The notes under the pieces: model-generated
Told to the model about the DNA's origin: nothing
Databases searched by the model: none
Seen by the model: the letters and a program-made list of their open reading frames with translations, nothing else
Shown here: piece after piece, positions 45,155 to 53,722 of the stretch
How the letters are laid out: the number at the start of each line of letters is the position of its first letter
Position numbering within the stretch: position 1 is the stretch's first letter
Program-made: the position numbers and the translations under genes
Source: Haloarcula salinisoli
Lineage (GTDB): Archaea; Halobacteriota; Halobacteria; Halobacteriales; Haloarculaceae
DNA: 64,000 bases
Reading direction: 5' to 3'
NCBI RefSeq assembly: GCF_019599405.1
Contig: NZ_RKLQ01000007.1
Span: forward strand, 1-64,000

Positions 45155-46186
45155 CTATGGTTCCAGGACGGGTTTGAACTGCGTCTCGTTTCTCATCATA
45201 TCACTGTAGGCGTCCTCGACCCGGTCCAGTGGATATGTTTCGACCATGGGTTCGATGTCGTTTCTCGCGCTAAAGGCGAGTGTCTCGGTTGCGTCGCCGG
45301 CGTGCCCGCAGTCCCATCCCTGTAGGGACTGGCGGTTGCTGACGAAGGGACCGAGGTTGAGACTCACCGGCTCTTCAGGGAGGCCGACAACGACAAGTTC
45401 GCCGTTGACAGCGAGTCCCGGCACAACAGATTCGATCGCCCCACTGCTGGGGGCAGTCGCAAGAATGACATCAGCCCCGCCGAGAGACTGAAGCGTTTCC
45501 CCGGGGTCGGAACCATCCGTATCGACGTACTGGTCGGCGCCGAGTTCTTTCGCGAGCGACCGCTTTTCGCTCCCCCGCGAGAGAGCAACTGTCTCGTATC
45601 CCGCGACACTCGCGAATTGAACGCCCAGGTGACCGACGCCGCCGATACCCAGAACGGCGACGACATCGCCCTGTGTCGCACTGCTGTGCCGGAGCGCGTT
45701 GAACGCAGTCATGCCTGCACAGACGAGCCCAGCCGCGTGTCGCGCTTCGAGGGACTCTGGAACCGAAATGACTGCTTCTGGTCGGGCGACCATGAACTCC
45801 GCGTAGCCGCCATCGCTGGTTACGCCCGTCATCCGCTTTCGCTCACAGTTCGTAAAGTCACCACGACCGCACTGCTCACATGAGAAACAGTGTCCGCCGT
45901 GCCAGCCGACGCCCACACGCTGCCCGGGCTCCCAGGCGGTCACCGCCGAACCGACTGCGTCGACACGTCCGATGACTTCGTGTCCGGGGATGCGTGGGTA
46001 GTTGATGTCCAGCCCCGGTATCGTTCCCTCCTTGACGATAGAATCACTGTGACACACGCCACAGGCTTCGACCTCGATACGAACGCCGTTCGACGGCGTC
46101 TCAGGGACCGGCCGGTCGACAACTTCGAAGGATTCGCCCGGTGAGGTGACCTGTACGGCTGACATACGTCGGTCTGTTAATGGCAT
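45155..46186 (-). CDS. Zinc-dependent alcohol dehydrogenase (MDR family)
   Basis: 343 residues from ATG 46186 (ATG 46165 is also possible). The catalytic zinc ligands are in GVCHSDS and GHEVIG. The structural zinc site is the four-Cys lobe CFSCEQCGRGDFTNC. The Rossmann motif is GIGGVGHLG, and no acidic residue suggests strict NAD preference. It should interconvert an alcohol and aldehyde, which fits with the LuxC-like reductase product in the same cluster (aldehyde). It is convergent with the permease. Confidence 0.9.
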   Translation of the reverse strand: MPLTDRRMSAVQVTSPGESFEVVDRPVPETPSNGVRIEVEACGVCHSDSIVKEGTIPGLDINYPRIPGHEVIGRVDAVGSAVTAWEPGQRVGVGWHGGHCFSCEQCGRGDFTNCERKRMTGVTSDGGYAEFMVARPEAVISVPESLEARHAAGLVCAGMTAFNALRHSSATQGDVVAVLGIGGVGHLGVQFASVAGYETVALSRGSEKRSLAKELGADQYVDTDGSDPGETLQSLGGADVILATAPSSGAIESVVPGLAVNGELVVVGLPEEPVSLNLGPFVSNRQSLQGWDCGHAGDATETLAFSARNDIEPMVETYPLDRVEDAYSDMMRNETQFKPVLEP

Positions 46187-46368
46187 AACTTGTCGGAAGG
46201 CCACCAACTGCTTCCGTATAAACGCTTATATTCGAACTGGCGTCAGTGAACACTGTCCGTGGCGGTCGTCACCGACAACGTGCGCTCCGGGTGTTCAGCC
46301 ACACCAGCCACCGGTCTGTGTAGCGTCTATGCGTCGGCCTGGGGCTCACTCACTGCTCTCGTGGATGT

Positions 46369-47871
46369 CTATATCGGTGCGCTGTTTGGAATGTCCTCTA
46401 CGAACTCGAATTCGCGTGGCCGCTTATAATCCTCCAGCATCTCGCTATCGAGACAGTGGTCCTCTAGCTCCTCGGCGGTGACACTGTCGGCGACGACGAG
46501 GGCTTTCGGTACTTCGCCCCACTCGTCGTCGTCGACGCCGAACACATCGACCGACTCCACCGATGGATGGGAGAGAAGCGCTGCTTCCACGTTCTCGGGA
46601 TAGACGTTTTCACCGACGAACTTGATCCGGTCGTCAAGGCGACCGGTAAGGCGATAGTACCCCTCGGGTGTCTCAAGGGCCGCGTCACCGGTGAAATACC
46701 ACCCGTCGATAATCGTTGCGCTGGCGCTGTCGTGGTCGCTCCAGTATCCCTCGAACGCACAGACGGTGTCCCGTCGGATTATCAGTTCGCCTTCCTCGCC
46801 GGGCGGGGTGACTTCGGTCGGGTCATGGGAACCCATTTCGACTGTCCGCATATTATCTGACGAAGCGAACCCAAAGATTCGGTGGTCGTCGTGGTTCCGG
46901 AGGTTTATTTTCGTGTACGGTGGGAATATCTCGCTCATCCCGTACACGTTGTACAGATACTCCGGATTGATCACACTCTTGAACTGCTCGAACAGCTCAT
47001 CGCTGATTGGTGCCGCCGTGGATGTCACGAAGTTCACCGAGCCGAACAGACTCCGGTCATACTGCTCGGACGCTCGCCACACGCTGAGTGTCCGGTCGAA
47101 CATGATGGGGACAGCGTGGAGCGCGGTGATATCCTCTTCGTCGATCACCGCCAGGTTATGTTCGGGTTCGAACTTGGGAGCTGGGACGTAGGTGCCCTCT
47201 GTGGCCACCATTGTCAGGAGATTGCCGTGGAATCCGACGGTGTGACACAGCGGAATCTCCCCGAGCAAGACGTCGCGGTCATAACTCCGCTGGCTGTGAA
47301 TGTGGTGGAACACTCGGTTGACGCCGACGCGATGGGTGATTTCGATACCACTCGGCTTCCCGGTGGTTCCGGAGCTGTACTGGATGACGCTCAGATCGTC
47401 CGGGGAAACCGACACCGGCTCCGGGTCGGACTCCCGGTGGAGGCTTTCGAACTGGTCGATACCGGACTGGGATGTCTCGCCGGTCGTGACGAACGTATCG
47501 CAGGCCAGTTCGGCCTTGAGATCAGCGACGAGCTCACCGATTTCTTCGCCGTATACGATGAGCTCCGGATCCATATCGGCGACGAAGAACCGCAATTTAT
47601 CGGCGTTAATCCGAAAGTTAAACGGGACAGCGACAGCCCCGATACGTTGGACAGCGAGCGCAGTGAACACGTGCGCTGGTGTGTTCGCTAAGGCGATACC
47701 GACGCGGTCACCGGGGGCGATATCGTAAGCCTGCAGGCCCGCAGCGATGCGATCTACCCGTTCATCCACTGTGGCGTAACTGTAGTGTTCTCTCGTTCGG
47801 GCGTCGATGATAGCGGTCTGGTCAGGAATCTTCTGTACTGTGTTTTTGAACAGCTCGTCGACGGTCCACAT
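46369..47871 (-). CDS. AMP-forming acyl/amino-acyl ligase with altered C-terminus
   Basis: 500 residues. The adenylation motifs are present: YSSGTTGKPSG, VTSTAAPIS, VYGMSEI, and DGWYFTGD. The lid is present up to FVEDIPNSA, then PI and a stop; an expected TGK(I) motif is absent. In the +1 frame the sequence continues TDIDIHESSE then a stop, resembling an intact C-terminus in which G-K is lost. So a small deletion plus frame change removed the catalytic Lys of the second half-reaction. The acyl-AMP could still be formed and handed to another protein. The promoter (TATATAAATT) is ~27 bp upstream of ATG 47871. Confidence 0.88.
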   Translation of the reverse strand: MWTVDELFKNTVQKIPDQTAIIDARTREHYSYATVDERVDRIAAGLQAYDIAPGDRVGIALANTPAHVFTALAVQRIGAVAVPFNFRINADKLRFFVADMDPELIVYGEEIGELVADLKAELACDTFVTTGETSQSGIDQFESLHRESDPEPVSVSPDDLSVIQYSSGTTGKPSGIEITHRVGVNRVFHHIHSQRSYDRDVLLGEIPLCHTVGFHGNLLTMVATEGTYVPAPKFEPEHNLAVIDEEDITALHAVPIMFDRTLSVWRASEQYDRSLFGSVNFVTSTAAPISDELFEQFKSVINPEYLYNVYGMSEIFPPYTKINLRNHDDHRIFGFASSDNMRTVEMGSHDPTEVTPPGEEGELIIRRDTVCAFEGYWSDHDSASATIIDGWYFTGDAALETPEGYYRLTGRLDDRIKFVGENVYPENVEAALLSHPSVESVDVFGVDDDEWGEVPKALVVADSVTAEELEDHCLDSEMLEDYKRPREFEFVEDIPNSAPI

Positions 47872-48047
47872 AAGTGCCAAACGCACCCAGCCACGTTTAA
47901 ATTTATATATGTATTAGAGAAATCATCTGGTGGAGGACACTCGCCCGGCAACGGTACCGCTCGCTCGATTGCACTACTACGTTCTCACGGTGTTTATTTC
48001 AGCTGAATATCGTAAATTATGTGCAAGGAGACACAGTTTTTCGGACT

Positions 48048-48974
48048 ATGGAGTACACGGTCGGGATAGTCACTTACGAGCGACCCGAGAGTATCGGGTC
48101 CCCGCTTGACAGTCTCCTCTCGCAGACTCGGCTTCCGGATGAGTTACTCATCGTAGACGACAGCGACAGCTCGAGAACAACGCAGGTCGTCGAGTCGTTC
48201 CGTCCGAAATTCGAGGCTGCGGGCGTTCGACTATCGTATACTCGTCGCTCTGGGGGTCGGAGCATGCCCGGCGCACGGAACGATATCATCGAGGCCGCCA
48301 CTGGCGACGTCGTCTGTTTTATCGACGACGATGTCGTCTGCGAAGAGTCCTGGCTCGCCGCCATAGACGACGGGTACAGTCGAGACGACGTTGCAGCCGT
48401 CTGTGGTCCGGCGATTCGGACCGACCAGGACCTCATGCCTACGGACACTCGTATTACCGATCAGACGAACCGCAACACTATCAGCGAATACGGGGAAGTA
48501 AACGAGATATCCCACTGCTGGATACCACCATCACCCGTCGAGACGGAGGCTGGAAGAGGCGCCAACATGTCGTTCAGGATCTCCGCACTCGAAGCGATTG
48601 GCGGTTTCGACACCCGGTACGAGGGCCCGGCGGTGTTCGAGGAGTGGGATGTCATGGCACGTCTCAAGCAACGGGGGTTTGACCTCCTCTATCAGCCCGA
48701 GGCTACGGTCTACCACTTCGAAACCGAGGAGGGTGGGGCGCGCACTGATGACAACGTCCGACCGACGAGCTACTGGTACGCGAAAAATAGCCTCCTCTTC
48801 CGGCGGAAAAATTTCCGCGAGACCTTCTATCGGTCCGTGGCACTGCTGTTTTTTGTTGGGACGAGTCAGCTCCCGCCAATCTGGCGCCGCATCGCTGCAC
48901 TCGTGGCACTTGACACCAGCCAGATTGCCTGGTTGAAGGGGTACTGGCACGGTCTCAGTGCAAACACGGCGTAA
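48048..48974 (+). CDS. Family 2 glycosyltransferase
   Basis: 308 residues from ATG 48048. GT-A fold: VGIVTYERPES at the first strand, LLIVDDSDSS at the UDP-contact strand, CFIDDDVV with the metal-binding acidic triad, then AGRGANMSFRISALEAIGGFD and EEWDVMARLKQRGF, the acceptor-side motif. No membrane segment is evident until a mildly hydrophobic C-terminal stretch. It transfers a nucleotide-activated sugar; donor and acceptor are unknown. It has its own promoter (TTTATTT at 47993) and precedes the decarboxylase gene. Confidence 0.9.
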   Translation: MEYTVGIVTYERPESIGSPLDSLLSQTRLPDELLIVDDSDSSRTTQVVESFRPKFEAAGVRLSYTRRSGGRSMPGARNDIIEAATGDVVCFIDDDVVCEESWLAAIDDGYSRDDVAAVCGPAIRTDQDLMPTDTRITDQTNRNTISEYGEVNEISHCWIPPSPVETEAGRGANMSFRISALEAIGGFDTRYEGPAVFEEWDVMARLKQRGFDLLYQPEATVYHFETEEGGARTDDNVRPTSYWYAKNSLLFRRKNFRETFYRSVALLFFVGTSQLPPIWRRIAALVALDTSQIAWLKGYWHGLSANTA

Positions 48975-49051
48975 GCCACGGTCCGAGCAGTTACACTGGT
49001 AAAGCGTCGTCGCGCACAAATATTAAATGAGCCACGGCTGGCACTATCAGT

Positions 49052-50308
49052 ATGTCTCGGACGATTGCGGAACGAAAGGAGCGTCTCGCAAAGCATGCTG
49101 ACGAGGTCGCGGAGTCGGTCGGCACTCCCGCGCTCATCTTCTTCGAGGCCGACGTACGCCGGCAGTACGACCGTCTCCGGTCAGCACTCGACGCTCACTA
49201 CCCCGACTCGACCGTGCACGTCGCGGTCAAAGCGAACCTCGTTCCCGGGCTTCTTGGACTGTTGGCGGACCGTGGTGCCAACGCCGAAGCCTACGCAAAC
49301 TGTGAGTTCGAAGTGGCACGCCGCGCCGACTTCGACCCTGCGGACATCTTGTTGACGGGAATGAACAGGGACGAGTCGACTGTCCGTCGGATACTCCAGG
49401 CTGGCACGTCACAGATACTGGTCGATAACATCTCTGAGCTCCGCTCGCTCGCATCGGTCTCCCGGGATCTCGGGATACAGTGTGACGTGTTGCTGCGGGT
49501 GAATCCTGCGGTGGATATTCCGACCCATCCTGCTATCACGACTGGCGATCGCGGGAGCAAGTTCGGGATGTCGGTCGCGAGTGGCAGCGCTCTCGAGGCT
49601 GTCCGTCGGACCGTCGATGCGGACGGGCTCCGTCTTCACGGGCTCCACTGTCACCTCGGGAGTCAGATCGATAGCGTCGAACCGTACAAGGTGGCGACAC
49701 AGAGCCTGATGGATTTCGTCGCCGAGGTGCGAAAAGAGACAGACGAGACGGTAGACGTGCTCGATATCGGCGGCGGATTCCCCATCCAGTACCGGGAGTC
49801 GGTGCCCGACATCGAGGCGTACGCGGCGGCAATCGGAAACGAAATCACTGCGGCCTGCACACGGGAGGGGCTCGACCCAGTCGAACTCTATCTGGAACCT
49901 GGTCGATACCTGCTTGGGCCCTGTGGGACGCTTCTGGGCTCGGTTGGTGTTTTGAAAGAGACACCAGAGCGTCGGTTTGCGGTTCTGGATGCGGGAACGA
50001 ACACGGTACTCACACGACAGGAGGTGCCAATATACTCGCCCGACGCCGACGGCGAGGAACGCACCTATGCCGTCGTGGGCCCTCTCTGTTACTCGGCTGA
50101 TGTATTTGACGAGAACGTAACACTCCAACGACTGGCAGAAGGCGACCTCGTGGCCATTGACAAGGTCGGTGCGTACACGGTTGGTCGCGAAATGCACCTG
50201 AACGGTGCTCCGAGACCCCCGATCGTTATTATCGGCGACGACGGGCACCGACGGGTGGTTCGAGAACGAGAAGCCTGTGAGGATGTCATCCCCGGTGTAA
50301 ACGGGTGA
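49052..50308 (+). CDS. Fold-III PLP-dependent decarboxylase (LysA-like)
   Basis: 418 residues. The PLP Lys is K60 in HVAVKANLVPG. Other markers are LHGLHCHLGSQ, IGGGFP (phosphate loop, ~240), YLEPGRYLL (~281) and, near the C-terminus, the active-site Cys in GPLCYSADVF. Members decarboxylate diaminopimelate, ornithine, arginine or related amino acids. Here it sits inside a natural-product-like cluster, not with lysine genes, so it may supply an amine for the product. The TATA-like AAATATTAAA (49018-49027) gives a leaderless start. Confidence 0.9.
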   Translation: MSRTIAERKERLAKHADEVAESVGTPALIFFEADVRRQYDRLRSALDAHYPDSTVHVAVKANLVPGLLGLLADRGANAEAYANCEFEVARRADFDPADILLTGMNRDESTVRRILQAGTSQILVDNISELRSLASVSRDLGIQCDVLLRVNPAVDIPTHPAITTGDRGSKFGMSVASGSALEAVRRTVDADGLRLHGLHCHLGSQIDSVEPYKVATQSLMDFVAEVRKETDETVDVLDIGGGFPIQYRESVPDIEAYAAAIGNEITAACTREGLDPVELYLEPGRYLLGPCGTLLGSVGVLKETPERRFAVLDAGTNTVLTRQEVPIYSPDADGEERTYAVVGPLCYSADVFDENVTLQRLAEGDLVAIDKVGAYTVGREMHLNGAPRPPIVIIGDDGHRRVVREREACEDVIPGVNG

Positions 50309-50335
50309 GATCAGGGCACGACGATTACTTGCTGT

Positions 50336-52417
50336 CTAGTCAGCTGAATCGTGGCTCTCCTCATACGGGGTTGCCTGGTCAGCGGCGACAGCATAGAGCC
50401 GTTCGTTGCTGGCCCTGAACGCATCTGTCACCGGCGCGTACGACTGGTGACAGGTGTCGAACAGTCCGATATTGAAATTCTCCCCGTGGCGACCGCCAAC
50501 GGCCGAGTGGTCGTAGAACCGGAAGTAGTGTGTGCCAACACACCACGGTTTGCTGGCAGCGCCTTCGAGGTAGCGTCGCACTGCTCGCCCGCGTGCAGAC
50601 TGGTCGGGGACGGCACAGAGTCCAGGCGATGGGAGCGGCGCGTCGAGGGACCCGAACTGCCACTCGCCAATCAGGACCGGCACGTCGTAGCGCTGGGAAA
50701 GGGTCTCGTATCGGTCCGCAGATGAGGACTCGTCGAGATGCGACGAGTAAGAGTAGACCGTGAACACATCGGCGTGCTCGACGCAGGGTTCGGCCCAGGA
50801 TGGCGGGGCCTCGGCAAAGCGGATACCAAGGTTGAGGTGGTTCGAATCGTACCGCTCACAGGCCGACGCCAACGTCGACGCGAACCGGCCCACCAGCGTT
50901 CGACTGAACGCTTCGAGATCAGCCATCGCGTCGGACGAGCTGACCTCAACGGTGCTTCCTGCTCGGATGTCGTCGAAGGACACATCGGTCTCCCAGGCCC
51001 TTCGCAGCGATTGATTGGTGCCGTACTGGTCCCTGAGACGGTCGGCCAGTGCGTCTCTGGCGGGGCACTCTCCAGGAGTCGAAAGCATCTCTGCTGCTAC
51101 TGGCCGCTCCAATAACGTCCAGTCCGGGTAATTACAGAGGAAGTACCCCAGCATGTACGGATCGTCCGCCGTCTCCGCCAGCGGGGCTGCGTATTCGTCG
51201 ACGACCGCCTCGAAATCGGAGTGAAATACGTCGGGAAAGTCACTACAGATGGTCGGGATGTCGTCGAACTCGTACTCCAAGATTCGCGTGTACGGGAACT
51301 CCAGCTCCCGTCCGAGCTGTGTCTCGGACCAGGCGCCGATTGTGTTAAATCCAGACGCTACCAGTTCGCCGATGGCCAGCTCGCGCCAGGAACTGCGCCA
51401 CGAATCCGGTCCGAAGGCCCGGATAAGATTGGCCCCGAGATAATTGAACGCGGAATCGTCACGGTTCTCTTCGTGAGTCTCCTGTACCGGTGTCTCAGTA
51501 TCCACGTGTGCGTCTGTGAATCGATCGGTGTCGGGGAGCCAGGAGAGTGCGTTCTCGAGACCATCGTATGCCGACTCGATGACGGGCCGCACCGTGGATA
51601 CACCGGTCGACCAGAACGGATGGCCGTCAGGGTCAACCAACCACCAGCGGTCTCCATCGGTGGTCGTCCGGAAGTAGCCAGTCCCCTCGTAGGACTGAGT
51701 CGTCCAGCCACCCCAGGACGAGAACGACGACGGCCACTTTGCGTTAGCTACACGGTCGAGTCTGGACTGAAGGTGGTCGGTCATCGCCTGTTCATCAGTG
51801 AACTTTCGCGGATGGGAGTGGACCGCACTCTGGCCGAACTCGTCAAGTAGCTCCTCGGTGTGTAACGCCGGTTCCTCGACTGGTGGTGGGCTCTCGCGGG
51901 TGATCACGAGCGGTGACTGGCACCAGCTGGTGCCGTCACCCCGAGTCTCCTTGACGCGGAGGATGATTCGCTCTACGTCACCGGGATCGACTTTTTGCCC
52001 CCCGAGAAACGAGTTCAGCCAAGCCCCGTCACGCGACCGTTTCACCTGGTGTTTCGTAAGTTCGTTGAGGGGGATACGGACCCGGGCCGAACACTCCGGG
52101 AGGGTCCGTATGTTCATCACGAACTGATCGTCGGATTTACTCCAGATTAGTTCCGGTACCCGGGAGAGGAGAGACTGACTACCGTCCGTAAACAGGAGCT
52201 CGAAGACTGACGCATGCTCACCGGTCTGGAGAACATCGAAGGAGAGACAGTCCTCTTTTGAGAGCGTTCCCTGCGGGATGTCGTAGACGAGCCTGCCGTT
52301 GTCGTCGCCCGTTTGGTACCACTCACCAGTGTCCAGTGGGACCGATCGGTCGAGATGCGTAATATCGCTCGTTTGTTCAGGTGAGAGAACTGCTTTGGTG
52401 TATTGCTGTTGCTCCAT
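50336..52417 (-). CDS. GH50-like glycoside hydrolase-fold protein
   Basis: 693 residues. The N-terminal ~200 residues resemble a carbohydrate-binding beta-sandwich (DCLSFDVLQTGEHASVFELLF). The TIM-barrel part begins WWLVDPDGHPFWSTGVSTV, as in GH50 agarase-like proteins, and ends with the nucleophile motif VLIGEWQFGS. At the acid/base position the family has Asn-Glu, but here LGYFLCNYPDW has Asn-Tyr, so normal hydrolysis is doubtful. There is no signal peptide, so it would be cytoplasmic. It could bind or remodel a glycan made by the cluster. It is convergent with the decarboxylase. Confidence 0.75.
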   Translation of the reverse strand: MEQQQYTKAVLSPEQTSDITHLDRSVPLDTGEWYQTGDDNGRLVYDIPQGTLSKEDCLSFDVLQTGEHASVFELLFTDGSQSLLSRVPELIWSKSDDQFVMNIRTLPECSARVRIPLNELTKHQVKRSRDGAWLNSFLGGQKVDPGDVERIILRVKETRGDGTSWCQSPLVITRESPPPVEEPALHTEELLDEFGQSAVHSHPRKFTDEQAMTDHLQSRLDRVANAKWPSSFSSWGGWTTQSYEGTGYFRTTTDGDRWWLVDPDGHPFWSTGVSTVRPVIESAYDGLENALSWLPDTDRFTDAHVDTETPVQETHEENRDDSAFNYLGANLIRAFGPDSWRSSWRELAIGELVASGFNTIGAWSETQLGRELEFPYTRILEYEFDDIPTICSDFPDVFHSDFEAVVDEYAAPLAETADDPYMLGYFLCNYPDWTLLERPVAAEMLSTPGECPARDALADRLRDQYGTNQSLRRAWETDVSFDDIRAGSTVEVSSSDAMADLEAFSRTLVGRFASTLASACERYDSNHLNLGIRFAEAPPSWAEPCVEHADVFTVYSYSSHLDESSSADRYETLSQRYDVPVLIGEWQFGSLDAPLPSPGLCAVPDQSARGRAVRRYLEGAASKPWCVGTHYFRFYDHSAVGGRHGENFNIGLFDTCHQSYAPVTDAFRASNERLYAVAADQATPYEESHDSAD

Positions 52418-52774
52418 CTTTCGGTTAAAATGTAATTAAAAAGCTATATATATTTTTTGAATATAGCATTGAAAAGTACCTCTCAGCGTCGATTTGGGCG
52501 GCACAGCACCGTCGATACACTCAATTGTGTCACGTCTCGACGGTTCCCGCGCCCGGTTACAGATCTGAAGCTGACATTGGGCGAGTGTCTGCGGTGTCCA
52601 CTCTCGCTGACACCGCCCTCGCGAAGCCCTCTGCACCTGTGCTGTCTATCTCTCGTCCCGTTCCCGTGAGGGAAACCAGCTGTCGTGACGCAAAACCAGT
52701 AGTCCGATTGTGTGATCTTTTGGGGCAACCATGACAATCACCAAGCATATTACTCGTCGCTTCGAGTGCCGACC
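52418..52774. other. Divergent promoter region, GH50-like and FkbM genes
   Basis: AT-rich left part (52430-52470) with minus TATA-like DNA for the GH gene. GCTATAT (52443-52449) and ATATAGC (52461-52467) form a 7-bp inverted repeat. On the right, GCATATTAC ~27 bp before ATG 52775 is the FkbM promoter. No protein frame is supported. Confidence 0.45.
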
Positions 52775-53704
52775 ATGCATACTGACCGGCAGCGTCCAGA
52801 GACCGGAGCAGAGAGCCTGATTGGACAAGTTGGAGAGCGAGCCGAGTCTTTTCTGGCGGATGTTCTCGAAGATTACGGCGAGACATTCCCCATCACAGGG
52901 ACCAGCCTCAAGTATGCAACTGCCCCGCTGTACGTCCTGCTCAGCGAGGCACACCTCCTTCTCGAAGAGTGCGCTGTCGCCGTGCCGACTTTCGACGGCG
53001 AATGGCAGCTGGTCGACATACCTGACTGGCGCCTCGCCCGGCGTCTCCACACCCTCGCCCTCGTGGAGGGGACGAGACACGGGTCCCCTACACATCAGCA
53101 GCTGATGGCCGATATCTATACGAACAGGGGGTTCGCTCGCGTCAAGTCCGGAGACGTCGTCGTTGACACTGGTGCGTATGTCGGTGGGTTTACTCGCTAT
53201 GCCGCGGAGCGGGCAAGCGAGGTAATCGCCGTCGAACCGAACGCAACTGTCAGCGACGTGCTGTGGTGGAACACCACCGATCTTCCCAACGTGACTGTTG
53301 TTCCCGAGGCTGCCTGGGTGGAGCCCACAGAGCTAGAGATCAACACCTCCGTCCACGCGTTCGAGAACTCGGTCCTGGCTCCCGACAATTACGAGACTGG
53401 CGACTCGTTCCGTGTCGACGCCGATACCATTCCGAACATCGTTCGGGAGCACGGACACGAGCGTATCGACTTCCTCAAGATAGAGGCTGAAGGGGTCGAG
53501 TGTGAGATACTGCAGGGCGCACTCGAGACGGGATTTCCGATTGACCGAATCGCTGTCGACGCCTCGCCCGAGCGGAACCGTGGCGATGTCGTCGACGAGG
53601 TATGTGAGATACTTGCGACGCATGGGTATCGCTCTCAGACCAAAGCTCAGTCACGATGGCACTGGGGTGACGATATCGTCTTTGGGAAGCGTTCTGACCA
53701 GTGA
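52775..53704 (+). CDS. FkbM-family SAM-dependent methyltransferase
   Basis: 309 residues from ATG 52775, which has a TATA ~27 bp upstream; the longer frame starts in the promoter. The SAM pocket is VVVDTGAYVGGFTRYAAE, then EVIAVEPN, and the family signature is DFLKIEAEGVECEILQGA. FkbM proteins O-methylate hydroxyls on sugars or polyketides. The first ~110 residues form a helical domain that I do not recognise. It is convergent with the AsnB-like gene (18-bp gap). It may methylate the sugar or peptide of the cluster. Confidence 0.88.
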   Translation: MHTDRQRPETGAESLIGQVGERAESFLADVLEDYGETFPITGTSLKYATAPLYVLLSEAHLLLEECAVAVPTFDGEWQLVDIPDWRLARRLHTLALVEGTRHGSPTHQQLMADIYTNRGFARVKSGDVVVDTGAYVGGFTRYAAERASEVIAVEPNATVSDVLWWNTTDLPNVTVVPEAAWVEPTELEINTSVHAFENSVLAPDNYETGDSFRVDADTIPNIVREHGHERIDFLKIEAEGVECEILQGALETGFPIDRIAVDASPERNRGDVVDEVCEILATHGYRSQTKAQSRWHWGDDIVFGKRSDQ

Positions 53705-53722
53705 GACAGGCGGCTGTGTCTT

